From: Nothopassalora personata
Taxonomy: Eukaryota; Ascomycota; Dothideomycetes; Mycosphaerellales; Mycosphaerellaceae
Direction of reading: 5' to 3'
DNA length: 64,000 bases
NCBI GenBank assembly: GCA_033816765.1
Contig: CM066291.1
Coordinates: forward strand, 868,001-932,000
Under the pieces are notes generated by a model, which saw only the letters and a list, made by a program, of their open reading frames with translations, made no database searches and was not told the DNA's origin. A program made the position numbers and the translations under genes. Below, one piece after another: positions 9,138 to 19,128 of this stretch. How positions within the stretch are numbered: the stretch's first letter is position 1; each line of letters starts with the position of its first letter.

Positions 9138-11072
9138 CTATTGCTTCGCTCTTTTCTGATCACCGCCTTCTTGGTCATCGCTTCCTCTTTTTCGTTCTTC
9201 CTCCGTCCTCTGCCAGCCTTGACCGTTACTGACCACCGGTGTTGTGAAGTTGAGCGGTGATGGGAGCAAATTGTCCGCGCCTGATCTTCCAAAGCCCCAT
9301 TCGGGGTAGAACGAAGAGGGACTCGGCAGGAGGTCGTTGTTCATGAAGCGGCTGGGTAGTGCAGATATCGGCGTTTCAATATTATTGAGGGCGGCGTCTC
9401 GATTCGCGGCGTGGGGGTTCGTACTCATCGGCGGTGCGGGTCTGGCGAACGGATTCGGTGGTCCCTGGGCTCCTGCTGATAGTAAAGCGCCTGCGCTCGG
9501 TGAGGGCGGCGGTAGGACCACACCATGCAATGGCTGCCCTTGCTGTTGCGTCGTGGGCGGCTGGCCTGCTCCAGAAGTGTTCGAGTCGTCGCCTTGTCCT
9601 GATTCTGCTGTGCCGCCTTCATCATCCGACGCTCCTTGTGGAATCTGCACCTTCAGCCTAGGCCTCTTCGGTTCGGGGTGGGCTGGGTTCGTTCTCCCTG
9701 GAGGCGGTATCTTTGATGTACTTGCTGTCCTTTGTGGCGGCTGCGGCGATTTGTTAGGCGGTGGCATCTCGTGACTTGGTCGAGGCGACGCCCCATTCGC
9801 TCGCGCTTGGTTCTCTCGTTGCATCTGTGCGACATCAATGGACGCAGATCGTGGTCCACCGCCTTCAATCTTGATTTCAGGATCTGGTCGAGGCCATTCT
9901 GCATTCCCAGTAGCACCCCAATGCTGCGCAAGCAGAGATTTGCTGTCATCGATGGGTGTGAAGATGCTGTGAGACTTGGCGTAAGCCGGCATTGGCTTGG
10001 GTTGAGGCATCTGCGGGCTTTGGAAGTCGTGTTGAGGCGGCTGCGGCCAGGGTGTGGGTCGTTGCTGTCCAGGCTGCGGTGATGGATGTCCTTGTTGCCC
10101 GGGCACCTGTAGGTTTTCCGATGATTGATGGCGCTGCATGTTGGCTTGTGGTGGAGGTTGTGATGGATAGTTCGGCGGCATTGGTGACCTTCGATTGTCC
10201 TGCATGTACGCCTGCTGGATCTGTGGATGCTGCGGGTACTGAGGACCGGCAGGTGGGTATGGCGGAGGATATGTCTGTCCTTGCTGTACTCTTTGCGCCA
10301 TGTGTGCCTGTGCCGCTGCCGCTGCTTGCGGATTATAGATGGGCGGATTGGGCGTGTATGCGTAGCTCGGCTGAGGCTGTCCCACCTGAGGCACTAGATT
10401 CGAGCTCGTCCGGCGAATGTGTTGCTGGGCAGGATGTACTGCATTGCGCGAGGATGGGCGGGACATGCCTGGTGGCAGAGGAGATGGACCGCGTGTGAAC
10501 TGAGGCATGGCGCCGTTGTGCAGTGGAGGCGAGCCTTGGGATGTGCCATGCCGTACGTGTTGGAAGCCAGGATGGTTGGCCATCTGCGGGTGCATCATGG
10601 TGTGGTCGGGTTGTGGTGTGCCTCTCTCCTCGCCGCCTTCGTGTCCTCCGTCCTCGTCATCGTCATCATCGTCGCCGCCTCCATGTTTATCTGCAAAGTC
10701 CTGTGGTCCCTTGTGTTCGTGCGCGCCGCCATACTATATCCCGTCAGTATATGCTCCTCCTCCAAGGTGCTCGTGTCCGCCATACGTTGCTGAACCTCCC
10801 GACTATCTCGTTGATGTCGGACGACGAGTATTCGTACAGCTTCTTGTTGTGGCCAAAGATGATGACGGCGACATCGACGGAGCAGAGGACCGAGAGCTCG
10901 TGCGCCTTCTTGAAGAGACCGCCTTTGCGCTTGAGGAAGGTGACGCTGCGATTGCGGTCGTCGCGAACTGCGGTGGGAACAACGTTAGTCGGGCGTGTTC
11001 CTCCACGGCAGCAGAAACAGTGCGCATCGCAATCGACGTACTCGGTTTAATCTCGATTTTACGTCTGCCCAT
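9138..11072 (-). CDS. RLM1: MEF2-type MADS-box transcription factor, RLM1/RlmA orthologue
   Basis: Three exons: 11072-11042, 10967-10786 and 10733-9138, giving 602 residues. Intron 1 (74 nt) runs GTACGT..CGCAG with a GACTAAC branch site; intron 2 (52 nt) runs GTATGG..ATATAG with ACTGAC. Splicing rebuilds a full MEF2-class MADS domain: [20 protein letters not shown], then [19 protein letters not shown], then VDVAVIIFG and [14 protein letters not shown] (residues 1-67). An Asp-rich patch follows, then a Pro/Gln-rich region. The segment [11 protein letters not shown] at roughly 420-435 has the shape of a MAP-kinase docking site, and Ser-Pro sites occur near the C-terminus. RLM1 is the nuclear effector of the cell-wall-integrity MAP kinase (Slt2/MpkA). 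A single-ORF view misses the DNA-binding domain, which lies in the two upstream exons. Confidence 0.94.
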
Positions 11073-12455
11073 GATGTGCTTGGGCGCGCGTAGACAATAG
11101 TTTCAACGTGAATTTCACCTGTTTCTAATCTGGGAGCGCATCAATCCGTGTGCGTGGTACCGACTGGCCCAAAGCCCCCGCGCCGCCGTGGCAGCAAGAG
11201 CTGGAGATGGGCTGTGGGCGTCGCGGGCGCGGGCGCGGGCGCGGAGGCGGGCGCGGGCTGTGGAATCACAGCTGGTAGGCGACGTTTCCGACGGCAGAAA
11301 CAGCAGCACACACTGAGTCGTCACGCGGCAGCGATTTGGATGCCAGGGCGCGTGTCGTTGTTTTCGTGCAATATCGCGTCCGGGTGTATATGGGCAACCC
11401 TGCGTCCAGGTGAGGTATGCTGCTATTAATAAAAATTGAGCAAAGAGAGAGAGCCGTCGGAGCGACATGCCTTTGATCATCAAGGCCCACGCGACCGAGC
11501 GGACCCTGCCTGCCTGCACAGCCCACCTCCTGCATGCCCCACTCCCCGCGATTTGTCTCCCGCTTAGACTACCTCACCACCGCACTCGCTCTCGAATCAT
11601 TATATACCAAGTGCTGTCCGTCGCACAAGTCTGGTCTAATCATCTTCCATGGCTTCCACGACTATCTGCCGTCTCCCTGCCGCACTGCTGACGCCAGTTT
11701 CCGACCAGAGACCGACTGTATTGTGTCCCCCTGCTGAAACGGAAATCCGATACACACGGGTTGGACGATATCAACGCGAAACATGAAATACCATGATGAA
11801 ACGAACCGGACGATTGTGGGTGTTTTGTTCATGCAGTGCACCGCTCCGTAAATGCCCTTGCCGCTGCTGCGGTTAAGAACCCAAATCCCACCGGGTCCTT
11901 ATATGCTGCATTTTGCAAGCGGAGCGAACAATCAATTTGCTTCTTCTCAGCTGTGGGTATGTCATGCCTTTTGCCTTGATCGCCACACTCACAAGGCTGG
12001 GCGCTGAGGCATTCGGCCATCGCGGGGGATAGTTCATACTTCGTCCTCTCATGGCCGCAGCAACCTCGGCCTGTTTTGCCGTCGCTATTACATCGCGTTT
12101 GACTATATGCCCTTGCACTCACAGCCGACTGCCTAACCTCATGCTGCTGAACCGCTAGCGTAGGCCCTCGAAGTACTCTGACGTTGCGGTAGCGCCACCG
12201 CCAAATGTTCAAAGTCTCCGCTCCTTCCAGCTTGCGCGTCGCATCTTCGAAAGCCTCGCCATAAGAGCCTGTCTCCGAGGGCGGGTGACGAAAAGAGGTG
12301 GCCGCCGACCCGGCCGATGTTCGGCTCCTAGCTTTTCTATGTGAGCACCACTAGTAATCAGGATTGCAACACACACAACGGTGCTATAGGACTAAGCCTT
12401 AAACTGCTCTCATAGTGCTCTACCAACGTGTGGTGAAGTGAAGGTGTTCTCGCGG
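11073..12455. other. Long intergenic region, RLM1 promoter side
   Basis: About 1.4 kb with several overlapping ORFs but none with recognisable protein character. It holds a GC-rich tract (11217-11263) and probably the RLM1 promoter and 5' UTR. A 127-codon minus-strand ORF at 11829-12212 lacks family features, so I do not call it. Confidence 0.5.
11217..11263. repeat. GC-rich low-complexity tract, imperfect GGGCGC repeats
   Basis: A 47-bp run of imperfect GGGCGC/GGGCGG units upstream of RLM1. It could be G-rich structured promoter DNA; no function is shown. Confidence 0.7.
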
Positions 12456-12692
12456 CTATGACTCGGAGCGTCGCACGAAGCTCGTGTCCCGCAGGAAGTG
12501 GCCTAGTCCGACTTGACGTTCGATGATCTGGAAGTTCCTTGGAGCTTTATCCATCTCGTCAGTGCCTTCCTTCTCGCAACAGGTTTGTACATTGGACAGA
12601 TAATGTATGTTTGCGGAGAGTATGATTGCACAATGGTTCATCTCTTCTTCGTACTCGGTCTTGACTTGTCGGCTGACTTGACCCATCTGGAG
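12456..12692 (-). pseudogene. Truncated 2EXR/F-box-like paralogue fragment
   Basis: A 76-codon ORF from 12686 reads SRQVKTEYEEEM followed by a hydrophobic strand. This matches the CRQVxxEYxE segment of the array members at 16.7-18.9 kb (for example VCRQVNVEYQEGL). The family N-terminus with LPRELRD is absent: the fragment starts directly after the stop codon of the next array member and is in frame with it (TAA, CTC, CAG, then ATG). I read it as a partial tandem copy. A CTCCAG acceptor precedes the ATG, so use as a downstream exon cannot be excluded. Confidence 0.5.
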
Positions 12693-13286
12693 TTATGGTG
12701 TCTTCTTAAGAACGAAGCATTCAACACCGCCTTCTTCGGTGTCATCTTCGTCCACGGCGGGAGGAGGAGGATACACCATGAAGCCTACGGCGGAAGGGGA
12801 ATGCTTCATATTCGGGAGCATGGGAAATAGTCTCTGTATATCCTCATTGGCCCCCCATTGCGATCCTAGAGCATTATCAGTACAATTCCTCATCGCTCAA
12901 GGCGATCGACGTACTCTCCCATCTTGGATTCAGGATCCAGCGATTCTGTCGGACTTGAATGCTCTTGATGGCATATAGTCTATTCAGTAGCGAATTTGGT
13001 GTCGCTCCCCGAACCGGGTCCACCTTTCTCAGATTCATCTCAGCGATGAGCTCCTTACTTCTCAAGTTGCGAGTCACCGTCTCCTCGTACTGTTGCTCAA
13101 ATTGAGACGAGACGAGAAGTAGGTTCAGAACCGGAAAGAAGGGGAATCGCAACTCACGTACGTAGGTCAGACCACATCGACCACCGTTGACTCGCGTATG
13201 TCGTTGTGGAAGGAGGTCATAGAATGCATCCGCAGCTCGCGAGGGAGGTCAAAGAAGCGGAAGGCGTTTCTCTTTGTAGAGGTCAT
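12693..13286 (-). pseudogene. 2EXR/F-box-like family gene with a 1-nt frameshift near the start
   Basis: The ATG at 13286 opens FRFFDLPRELR, then the frame breaks near 13229-13232. Restoring one base gives RDAFYDLL, the family consensus, and the new frame stays open through PVLNLLLVSSQFEQQYEETV, which matches the CRQV..EY block of its neighbours. An intron with donor GTACGT and acceptor GCTCTAG (ACTGATAA branch) then joins SQWGANEDIQRLFPMLPNMK, ending at 12693. The splice signals are intact, so the lesion is probably recent, or it is an assembly error. A run of CCACCA lies across the start codon. No biochemical role is known for these short LPRELRD proteins. Confidence 0.62.
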
Positions 13287-14373
13287 GGTGGTGGTGGTGG
13301 TGATGGTAGTGCGATCGGGCGGCGCGGTGCTCTCCATTGCGGTTGCTCCCGTGTAAGTGTCGAACGAAGCTGTAGGTCGAATTTCAAGTTCAGATCTGTG
13401 TCATCTTGCGGCGAAATGTCGCCAGTGTGGGAAAGACCGGGCTTTGACGTCAGCAAGAAGCTTCGACACATGCGTGCAGTGAATGGCGGCGCTGAGTCAA
13501 TCTTGGACCCTTTGCGTGAGCAGGAAGTAAGTGATGTAGGTTCCCATACTCACTCAGCTCTGAGCGCTACTGCCTCACTCGATCGCTCAAAGTTCGGCAT
13601 ATCCTACAGGACTGATTATGATCGTTCGGGAATGCTGGACAGTAGCGAAATACATGTGAACGTGATCCACCATCAATGATTAGTCAACATCGACTCATAC
13701 GGCATGATATAGGCGAGAAATGACTACCATTGACGGCGTTCCACACTATGACCATCACTCGTGGTACTCAATCCTACTCCCTCATTCCCTCGACCACAGA
13801 CGTCAAGATATCATCGACCCGGTTCCATACCCTACCAAACTCCCTCATCTTTGCCATCGGTGCTCTTTATTTGATCGCCCCGGTCCTCGCATCCGCAGAT
13901 TGGCTATCGAACCGTCGTCTTCCCAGACCCTACATCACCATTGAATCTCAGGACAAAGGCGAACATGACACTCTCCTGGGCATTGTGAGAGCTATACGTG
14001 GGCATTGTGGCATCGTCCGCGTGGTATCGCGGCAAAAGAAAGGTCTTGGATTGGATGTATATCCTTAGGGCTGAGATAGCCAACTGCGAGAGAATTATGA
14101 AGCAGAGATAGGATCGTGATGCGTGAAAGCATGTCGTGTGGATACTGTTGATGGTTGGACTTGGCCTGAGGTCGAACGGAGAGTGTAGCAAAAGCTGTAT
14201 ACAGTGTATGAGGTGAATTCCGTGGAGTAATGCATGAACGACTCATCTGGTCAGGCCCTTGATCATAACAATTTATAGTTTCCTGAGGGTAAACTCCAGC
14301 CCTTACATTCCTTCTGTGATGCTCTCTACGTGGTGACCATCCAAATTGCCTTCTGCTCCACACGCTCTGAACT
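13287..14373. other. Intergenic gap inside the 2EXR-like array
   Basis: About 1.1 kb. ORFs on both strands (for example 13730-14068 plus and 13992-14363 minus) show no family motif and no shared splice pattern with the array. I see no gene remnant here. Confidence 0.45.
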
Positions 14374-15242
14374 CTAAGTCACCTTCTTTCCAGCTGTGGC
14401 CTCCGCCCAAGCTTGTTCGAATGTGCCGACGGGTTCAAGCTGCTCAAGCTCGAAGCCTCTGTAGCTGTACGAGCTCTCCGATGGCTTGCAGAGGTAGAAG
14501 ATGGCGTTCCTCCTACTGTTTATAAGATGTATCGCGGTTCTAGCATTCATGGAATACGGATTTGGCTCGTACAGCCTGGCGACTAGCACAAGCCTCCTCT
14601 CAAGGTCGATCATTTCCGGTGCGTTTGAGGGCAAGCCTTGAAAAAGCCAGCGATCGGTTGGTATGGTGGAGAGCTGCTCGACAGTGCCGGTGTGTGTCAA
14701 ATACAGATCCATCCAACTAATTTCCAAAATACTTTCAAGCACAATATTCTTCAAGCTAGGCATCAAGGCGTACAAAGTTCTCATGTCGTGTTCCAGGTCT
14801 TGTCGGATTGCTATGCATGGGTTAGTTTCGCTTTAAGAGGGTGATGAATTCACTTACCATTACTTTCTCCTTGTGATGACTCAGCATGCAACACCATAAC
14901 AGGGATTACAATGCGCAGAATAACAATCTCAGCAAGCCGTTTGCGCAGTACAGGCTGGATTGAACCTTGCTGAGCCGTCTCATCTCCTTTGTCGCAAGCG
15001 GATAGAGTGAGGGTCTGGAAACTTGGATACTGTTGCAGAGCCTGCTGGTACTCTTGACTGAACTGACGACTAACGAGCAGCGCGTTCACAAGATATGTCG
15101 GGAACTGTGTGACACCAAAACAGCGGAAATTCTGACTCCGTTGGCTGGTCTTGCCACCACCTCGGAACAAGGGGTATACCTGGTCTCTTAGCTCACGCGG
15201 CAAATCAAAGAAGCCGAAGACCTTCTTCTGTGGTGAGCTCAT
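14374..15242 (-). CDS. 2EXR/F-box-like domain protein, intact array member
   Basis: Two exons, 15242-14858 and 14810-14374, 273 residues. The 47-nt intron runs GTAAGT..ATGCATAG with an ACTAACCC branch site, and the phase-1 join gives ESNAIRQDLEHDM. The N-terminus FGFFDLPRELRDQVYPL is the F-box/2EXR-like opening. LVNALLVSRQFSQEYQQAL follows in the place where such proteins carry the CRQ-EY block, then LMPSLKNIVLES, and the protein closes with ELEQLEPVGTFEQAWAEA, a tail also seen in the decayed neighbours. No signal peptide or membrane segment. In larger proteins such domains are recruitment or structural modules; the role of these short fungal versions is unknown. This is the best reference copy for reading the damaged paralogues around it. 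Confidence 0.8.
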
Positions 15243-15700
15243 GACAGTGGCGCAGTATCCAGTTGATATGCGGCGGAATATATTCGTGCTTGTGGCAGTC
15301 GCAGTGGTGTGGTGTTGAGGTATCGCCCAAGTGGTGCAAGGTGCGATGCGCGGTACGGGTTTTTAAATGCTGCTTTTATTCTTGTCATGGATCAAACTCG
15401 TAGAAAAGTCAAGGGCAAGCACTGCAAGGTGATATATAACTTGACGGTAACACAGCGCGGTTGGCGTAGGAACGAGGGCTAGTGACACAGTCCGTTGCCG
15501 CCGATCGCTTCGGCTCATACTGTACTAAGTGTGTTCTGAGATGCTCTCAACATACTGGTTCTGTACTAGCCGATAACTTGAAAATTATCATGTACACGAG
15601 ACAGCTCCACCATACTTCCAGGATCAATTGAAGATCCATCATTGTCGTACAACGAAGAGTAGCACGACATAATTATCTGTTTGCACCTGCATCTGCTTAT
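15243..15700. other. Intergenic promoter region within the array
   Basis: About 460 bp upstream of the intact array member, relatively A/T-rich (for example around 15410-15440). No ORF or repeat of note. Confidence 0.45.
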
Positions 15701-16385
15701 TCAATTCCGTGGTCGTATCTCTGGTCTCTTGGGTGTCTCGGGATCCAAAGGACATTCAGCGCACGCCTCAGCACTCCAAGTTCTGCCGTCGTTCTTACTA
15801 GCTTCTGCTAATGCCACCTCGAACGAGCCTACAGGCTTCTCGATCACCTCAAGCTCGGCATTATCCCACGTATAAGGACCATTCGATAGCACTGCCTTAT
15901 ACAGCATGAGGCTTTGCCCTTTGCGAGTGAGAGTGTTGCCCTCGAAGCAGTCGGGAGGTGGCGCGAGCAGGAGAATGGGTCGTACGAGCCAATGATCACG
16001 CTCGACAATTCTTTCGTCCCTGCGGCCCCGCCGACTCCAAGGTCTTTGGCTTCGGGCATAGTGTGGAGACACTAGAAAGATCGCCTGCGATGCGCATTCG
16101 AAAGTCTTCTCGGACGAGCTGTGGTCCGATTGACTTGCAATGATCACGCTGGCAGTCATCGAAGCCAGGGAGGCTTCGTGTTACCGCTGGAGTGCACGTT
16201 TGACCATACTCAAGGTCGGTGTTGCGAGTCGCATGGCGAAAAATTGGCGCCATGCTAATTTCCTGCCGGACATCTTCCATTCAGTACAGATATGTGCATA
16301 TGCATAGATCTGGTCTCTGAGCTCCGCTGGTAGGCGGGGGAAATGAAAGCCCGGAGCTTTTTGACGTAGCTAGATCATTGCGGTT
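15701..16385 (-). pseudogene. Degenerate 2EXR/F-box-like paralogue
   Basis: Two family blocks survive in different frames. The first, from about 16373 after a CTAG acceptor, reads APGFHFPRLPAELRDQIYAY. The second, 15701-16159, ends ELEVIEKPVGSFEVALAEAS, matching the tail of the intact copy (ELEQLEPVGTFEQAWAEA). They can be joined in frame only by a roughly 36-nt intron (GTAACA..GCCAG), shorter than any other here, and no convincing first exon with an ATG was found. I therefore call it decayed. A functional gene with an unusual start remains possible. Confidence 0.5.
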
Positions 16386-16742
16386 CGATGATGAAATGGA
16401 GTGAAGAGGGTCGCTGATTTGGGAAGTACTTCGGATCTCGTGTTGCAGCAAGGGCTGTCGTTCATAGCGCAAGGAAAGCCGATCTCGCATCTGCATCTTT
16501 GCGCTTTAGGAACTTGGCACCGCCACGGCTGACAGGTCGCTGGGCTCAACATTATCCATCATCACAGCCTCTTCATATCCAGGCTCCCCGCGCACTGTTG
16601 GCTTTAGCTCTGGCTTGGTGAGTGTGGCGACGTGAGCGATGCGATTCTTTGGGTGTCCCGCGTCATGTGGTGTCCTATCGGTGATACAGAACAAGTTGTC
16701 ATGCATGATGGTAACAATTTCGTTGTTGTACATGCTGGGTCG

Positions 16743-17494
16743 TTATCGCATGTCGATGTCGATCTCTTCGTAGTCATCCTCGTCACCGTCGTCAAAATAT
16801 GTTTTGGAGTAGGAGGTGTCTCTCATTTTGCTGGCCGGAAGTATATTGCCGTAAGAATGGAGAAATCGGCGGAGCGATTCTATGTCAAGGCAGCGAACGA
16901 ATTTCGTCCTCTTACGATCGTCCAGATTGATGACGGACCCCTCGAGGTTCTCGCGAAGCTGTCCAAAGTCTACGAATCTCGAATCAGTATACACGTCAGA
17001 TTGCCCGGATAGAAGCACTTACGTTGGTGGATTAAGGTAGAGTTGCTGATGTGGTAGATAAGCTCCAACGTGTGAACCATGGAGTCCCACCACGGATGGT
17101 CATCCAGACGGTGCCGCCAACCTGCCTCGCATGGTGGCTCACGTATCTCGATCACGAATATTGGTCGGGAAGGGTGGCGCGCAAGTTCCTCCACGTACTC
17201 TTTCTTGACCTGTTGGCAGCATAACAGCAGATTGAAGCATGGCAGCGCCCGGATCAAGTCGCGCCCAGCCCAGTTGAATCCGCGCTCTATCTCATGCTGG
17301 CGGATCGTATCACTCGCATATTCATATATCGAGTCTCTGAGCTCGCGCAGCAGATCAAGAAAGCTCAATTTATCCCCGATTTTGGCTTTGCTGCTCTTTG
17401 GTACACCTTTCCTGTGGTGCGTGCGTCGAGAACGTGACACGTCGCATATTGTGCTGGTCATGCCATTCCGAAGCGCATCTGCGTATGTCCTCAT
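16743..17494 (-). CDS. 2EXR/F-box-like array member, probably truncated by in-frame TAA
   Basis: Exons 17494-17023 and 16969-16743 give 232 residues. The 53-nt intron runs GTAAGT..TTCGTAG with an ACTGATT branch. I start at MRTYADAL (17494); an in-frame ATG at 17587 would add 31 residues that lack family character. Domain blocks: LSFLDLLRELRDSIYEYA, then LPCFNLLLCCQQVKKEYVEEL, then WWDSMVHTLELIYHI. The C-terminus is acidic (DDGDEDDYEEIDID). After the TAA at 16743-16745 the same frame stays open for a further 78 codons to 16506 and contains PELKPTVRGEPGYEEA, loosely like the family tail. Either the stop is a nonsense mutation in a longer gene or the short form is real. Confidence 0.68.
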
Positions 17495-17978
17495 GGTGTG
17501 ATCTGTGGGTGTAGTGTGTGGTGATGGGCGGTGGTGTCTGGAGAAAAGTGAGCTGGAGTTTATTGAATGTGGTGGTGGTGACCGCAAGCGAATCTTATAA
17601 GCCTCAGATTGCTAGGTTGTCATTGAAGAGACGTAGTTCTACCGCGCCTGCATGACCATTGTGCGAGAGTCGGAAGCGCTTTCACAAGATCTGCTTACAG
17701 CTCCTCATCGATCTTGGTCTTGGCCATCAATGCCGATGATGAATAGTGCTGCCAACATTTCGAAGTCCACACATCCAACAATACCCTCTCCTCTGCACAA
17801 CAGCCGCCACAGAGTACTGCATCCAGGAAATTCGAGCAGTCAGACTCGTCTGCCCACAATCATCACTCAGCACAATGCCCATATCTTCCTATTCCTTCAC
17901 CATTTCCGCTTCGACTTCCTCGAAGCTGCCAGCGAAAGCTGGAGCCGCCTCTAGCTCCCCATCAACGTACTGACGAAA

Positions 17979-18859
17979 TTAGGGCCGGTAAACCGTGGTT
18001 TCTTGAGCAGTAAAAGGTGTCCCGATACGCTTGATAGTATATGTCATGCTGTTGCGCAAGTGATTCTCGTACCAAGCTCTCTCCAGAAAAGTGAGGTTGG
18101 CAGCTTTGTTCCATATAGAGAATAGCTTGTCGTGTACAACAAGGACGTTCTCGATGGTGTTTGGTCTGTAAGTTGGAAGGGTGGTTGAGTGGTCAGGGAT
18201 GTAGCCGGGCTGGATGGCTTGCAATACTTCATGATCGGCGAGGAAACACAGTGTTGGCAAGTCATCGACGATGGTAAGCTGGCCCGCATAGTCGCGATGG
18301 TGGATACAGCGCAGCGTCTGTAGTGAAGGTAGCTTACGCACAGAGCCCTTGATATCGCCTCCTGTCCGAAGAAATTAGTGGCTGTGACCAGTGGCGAATG
18401 TGCTTCAAATAACGTACCGTTGCTACATCGATGGTATTCGACATCAACCTGCTCGACACCGGCCAGCTTATCGTACACAGCCAACGGAAGCTGTGGCAGA
18501 GTTTTCCTGCGGTTCTCTGTACGAAGGCATCCGGAGGTCGAGATCGGTTGGGCTGTGGGAAAGAAACTGACCACCAAGCGTGGTGGTTTCGCAATGCGCA
18601 GTAATCCTTCCTGGTATTCCACGTTGACTTGACGACACACCAGCTTGAGGTTCAGTGATGGCATGCCATGAGGCTCAACAATTGCCTCTCGACTGAATTC
18701 GGAGTTCTTTTCTAGAATGCGAATCACGCTGTCGCTCTCTTGGTAGATCAAGTCGCGCAATTCCCTTGCCAAACTCGTGAAGCCGATTTTCTGTGAGCCA
18801 ACAGCCGCGCCCGCAGTCGACGATTTGGCGGCCTTTGCGTGGCGGTTCGTGTCGTGATG
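17979..18859 (-). CDS. 2EXR/F-box-like array member, 5' end unresolved, in-frame TAA before conserved tail
   Basis: Two clear exons, 18859-18418 and 18361-17979, joined by a 56-nt intron (GTACGT..GGACAG, CCACTAAT branch). Blocks: FTSLARELRDLIYQES, then MPSLNLKLVCRQVNVEYQE, then GVEQVDVEYHR, then KLPSLQTLRCIHHRDY. The first exon appears to follow an acceptor (CTTACACAG), and an in-frame TAG lies upstream, so the true start is in an earlier exon I could not fix. After the TAA at 17979 the same frame continues 29 codons to 17889 and spells AGSFEEVEAEMVKE, which matches the array tail GSFEVALAEA. The gene therefore looks shortened by a nonsense change. Confidence 0.62.
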
Positions 18860-19128
18860 CTGTGTAAGTGGTCTTTGGTGAAGCTAAGCGGAGTCAGCCA
18901 GCAAAGTGAGCACGAGCTTCCAAGCTGAAGGGATGCTGAAACGGCATCGACCATGCAAACGCTGCCCGCCTCTGAAGACGTGACTGTCCACACTCAGCTT
19001 GCTCGTAAAGTTACATTGTGAAGTACATACCCAACTCAAAACTGCAACTTACAGACACTGTAGGTCTCACCATCCCATCACTCGCCTCTGACGCCCTGAA
19101 ATACCCTTCTCTCCGTACCGTACACGTT

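Noticed and set aside
11829..12212. 127-codon minus-strand ORF
   Set aside because: No domain, no splice logic, biased composition, overlapped by another ORF on the same strand; likely chance.
16745..16796. 52-nt intron (GTGACG..ACCCAG) that would remove the TAA of the 17-kb array member
   Set aside because: It moves translation to a different frame without family-like sequence, so it does not explain the in-frame continuation.
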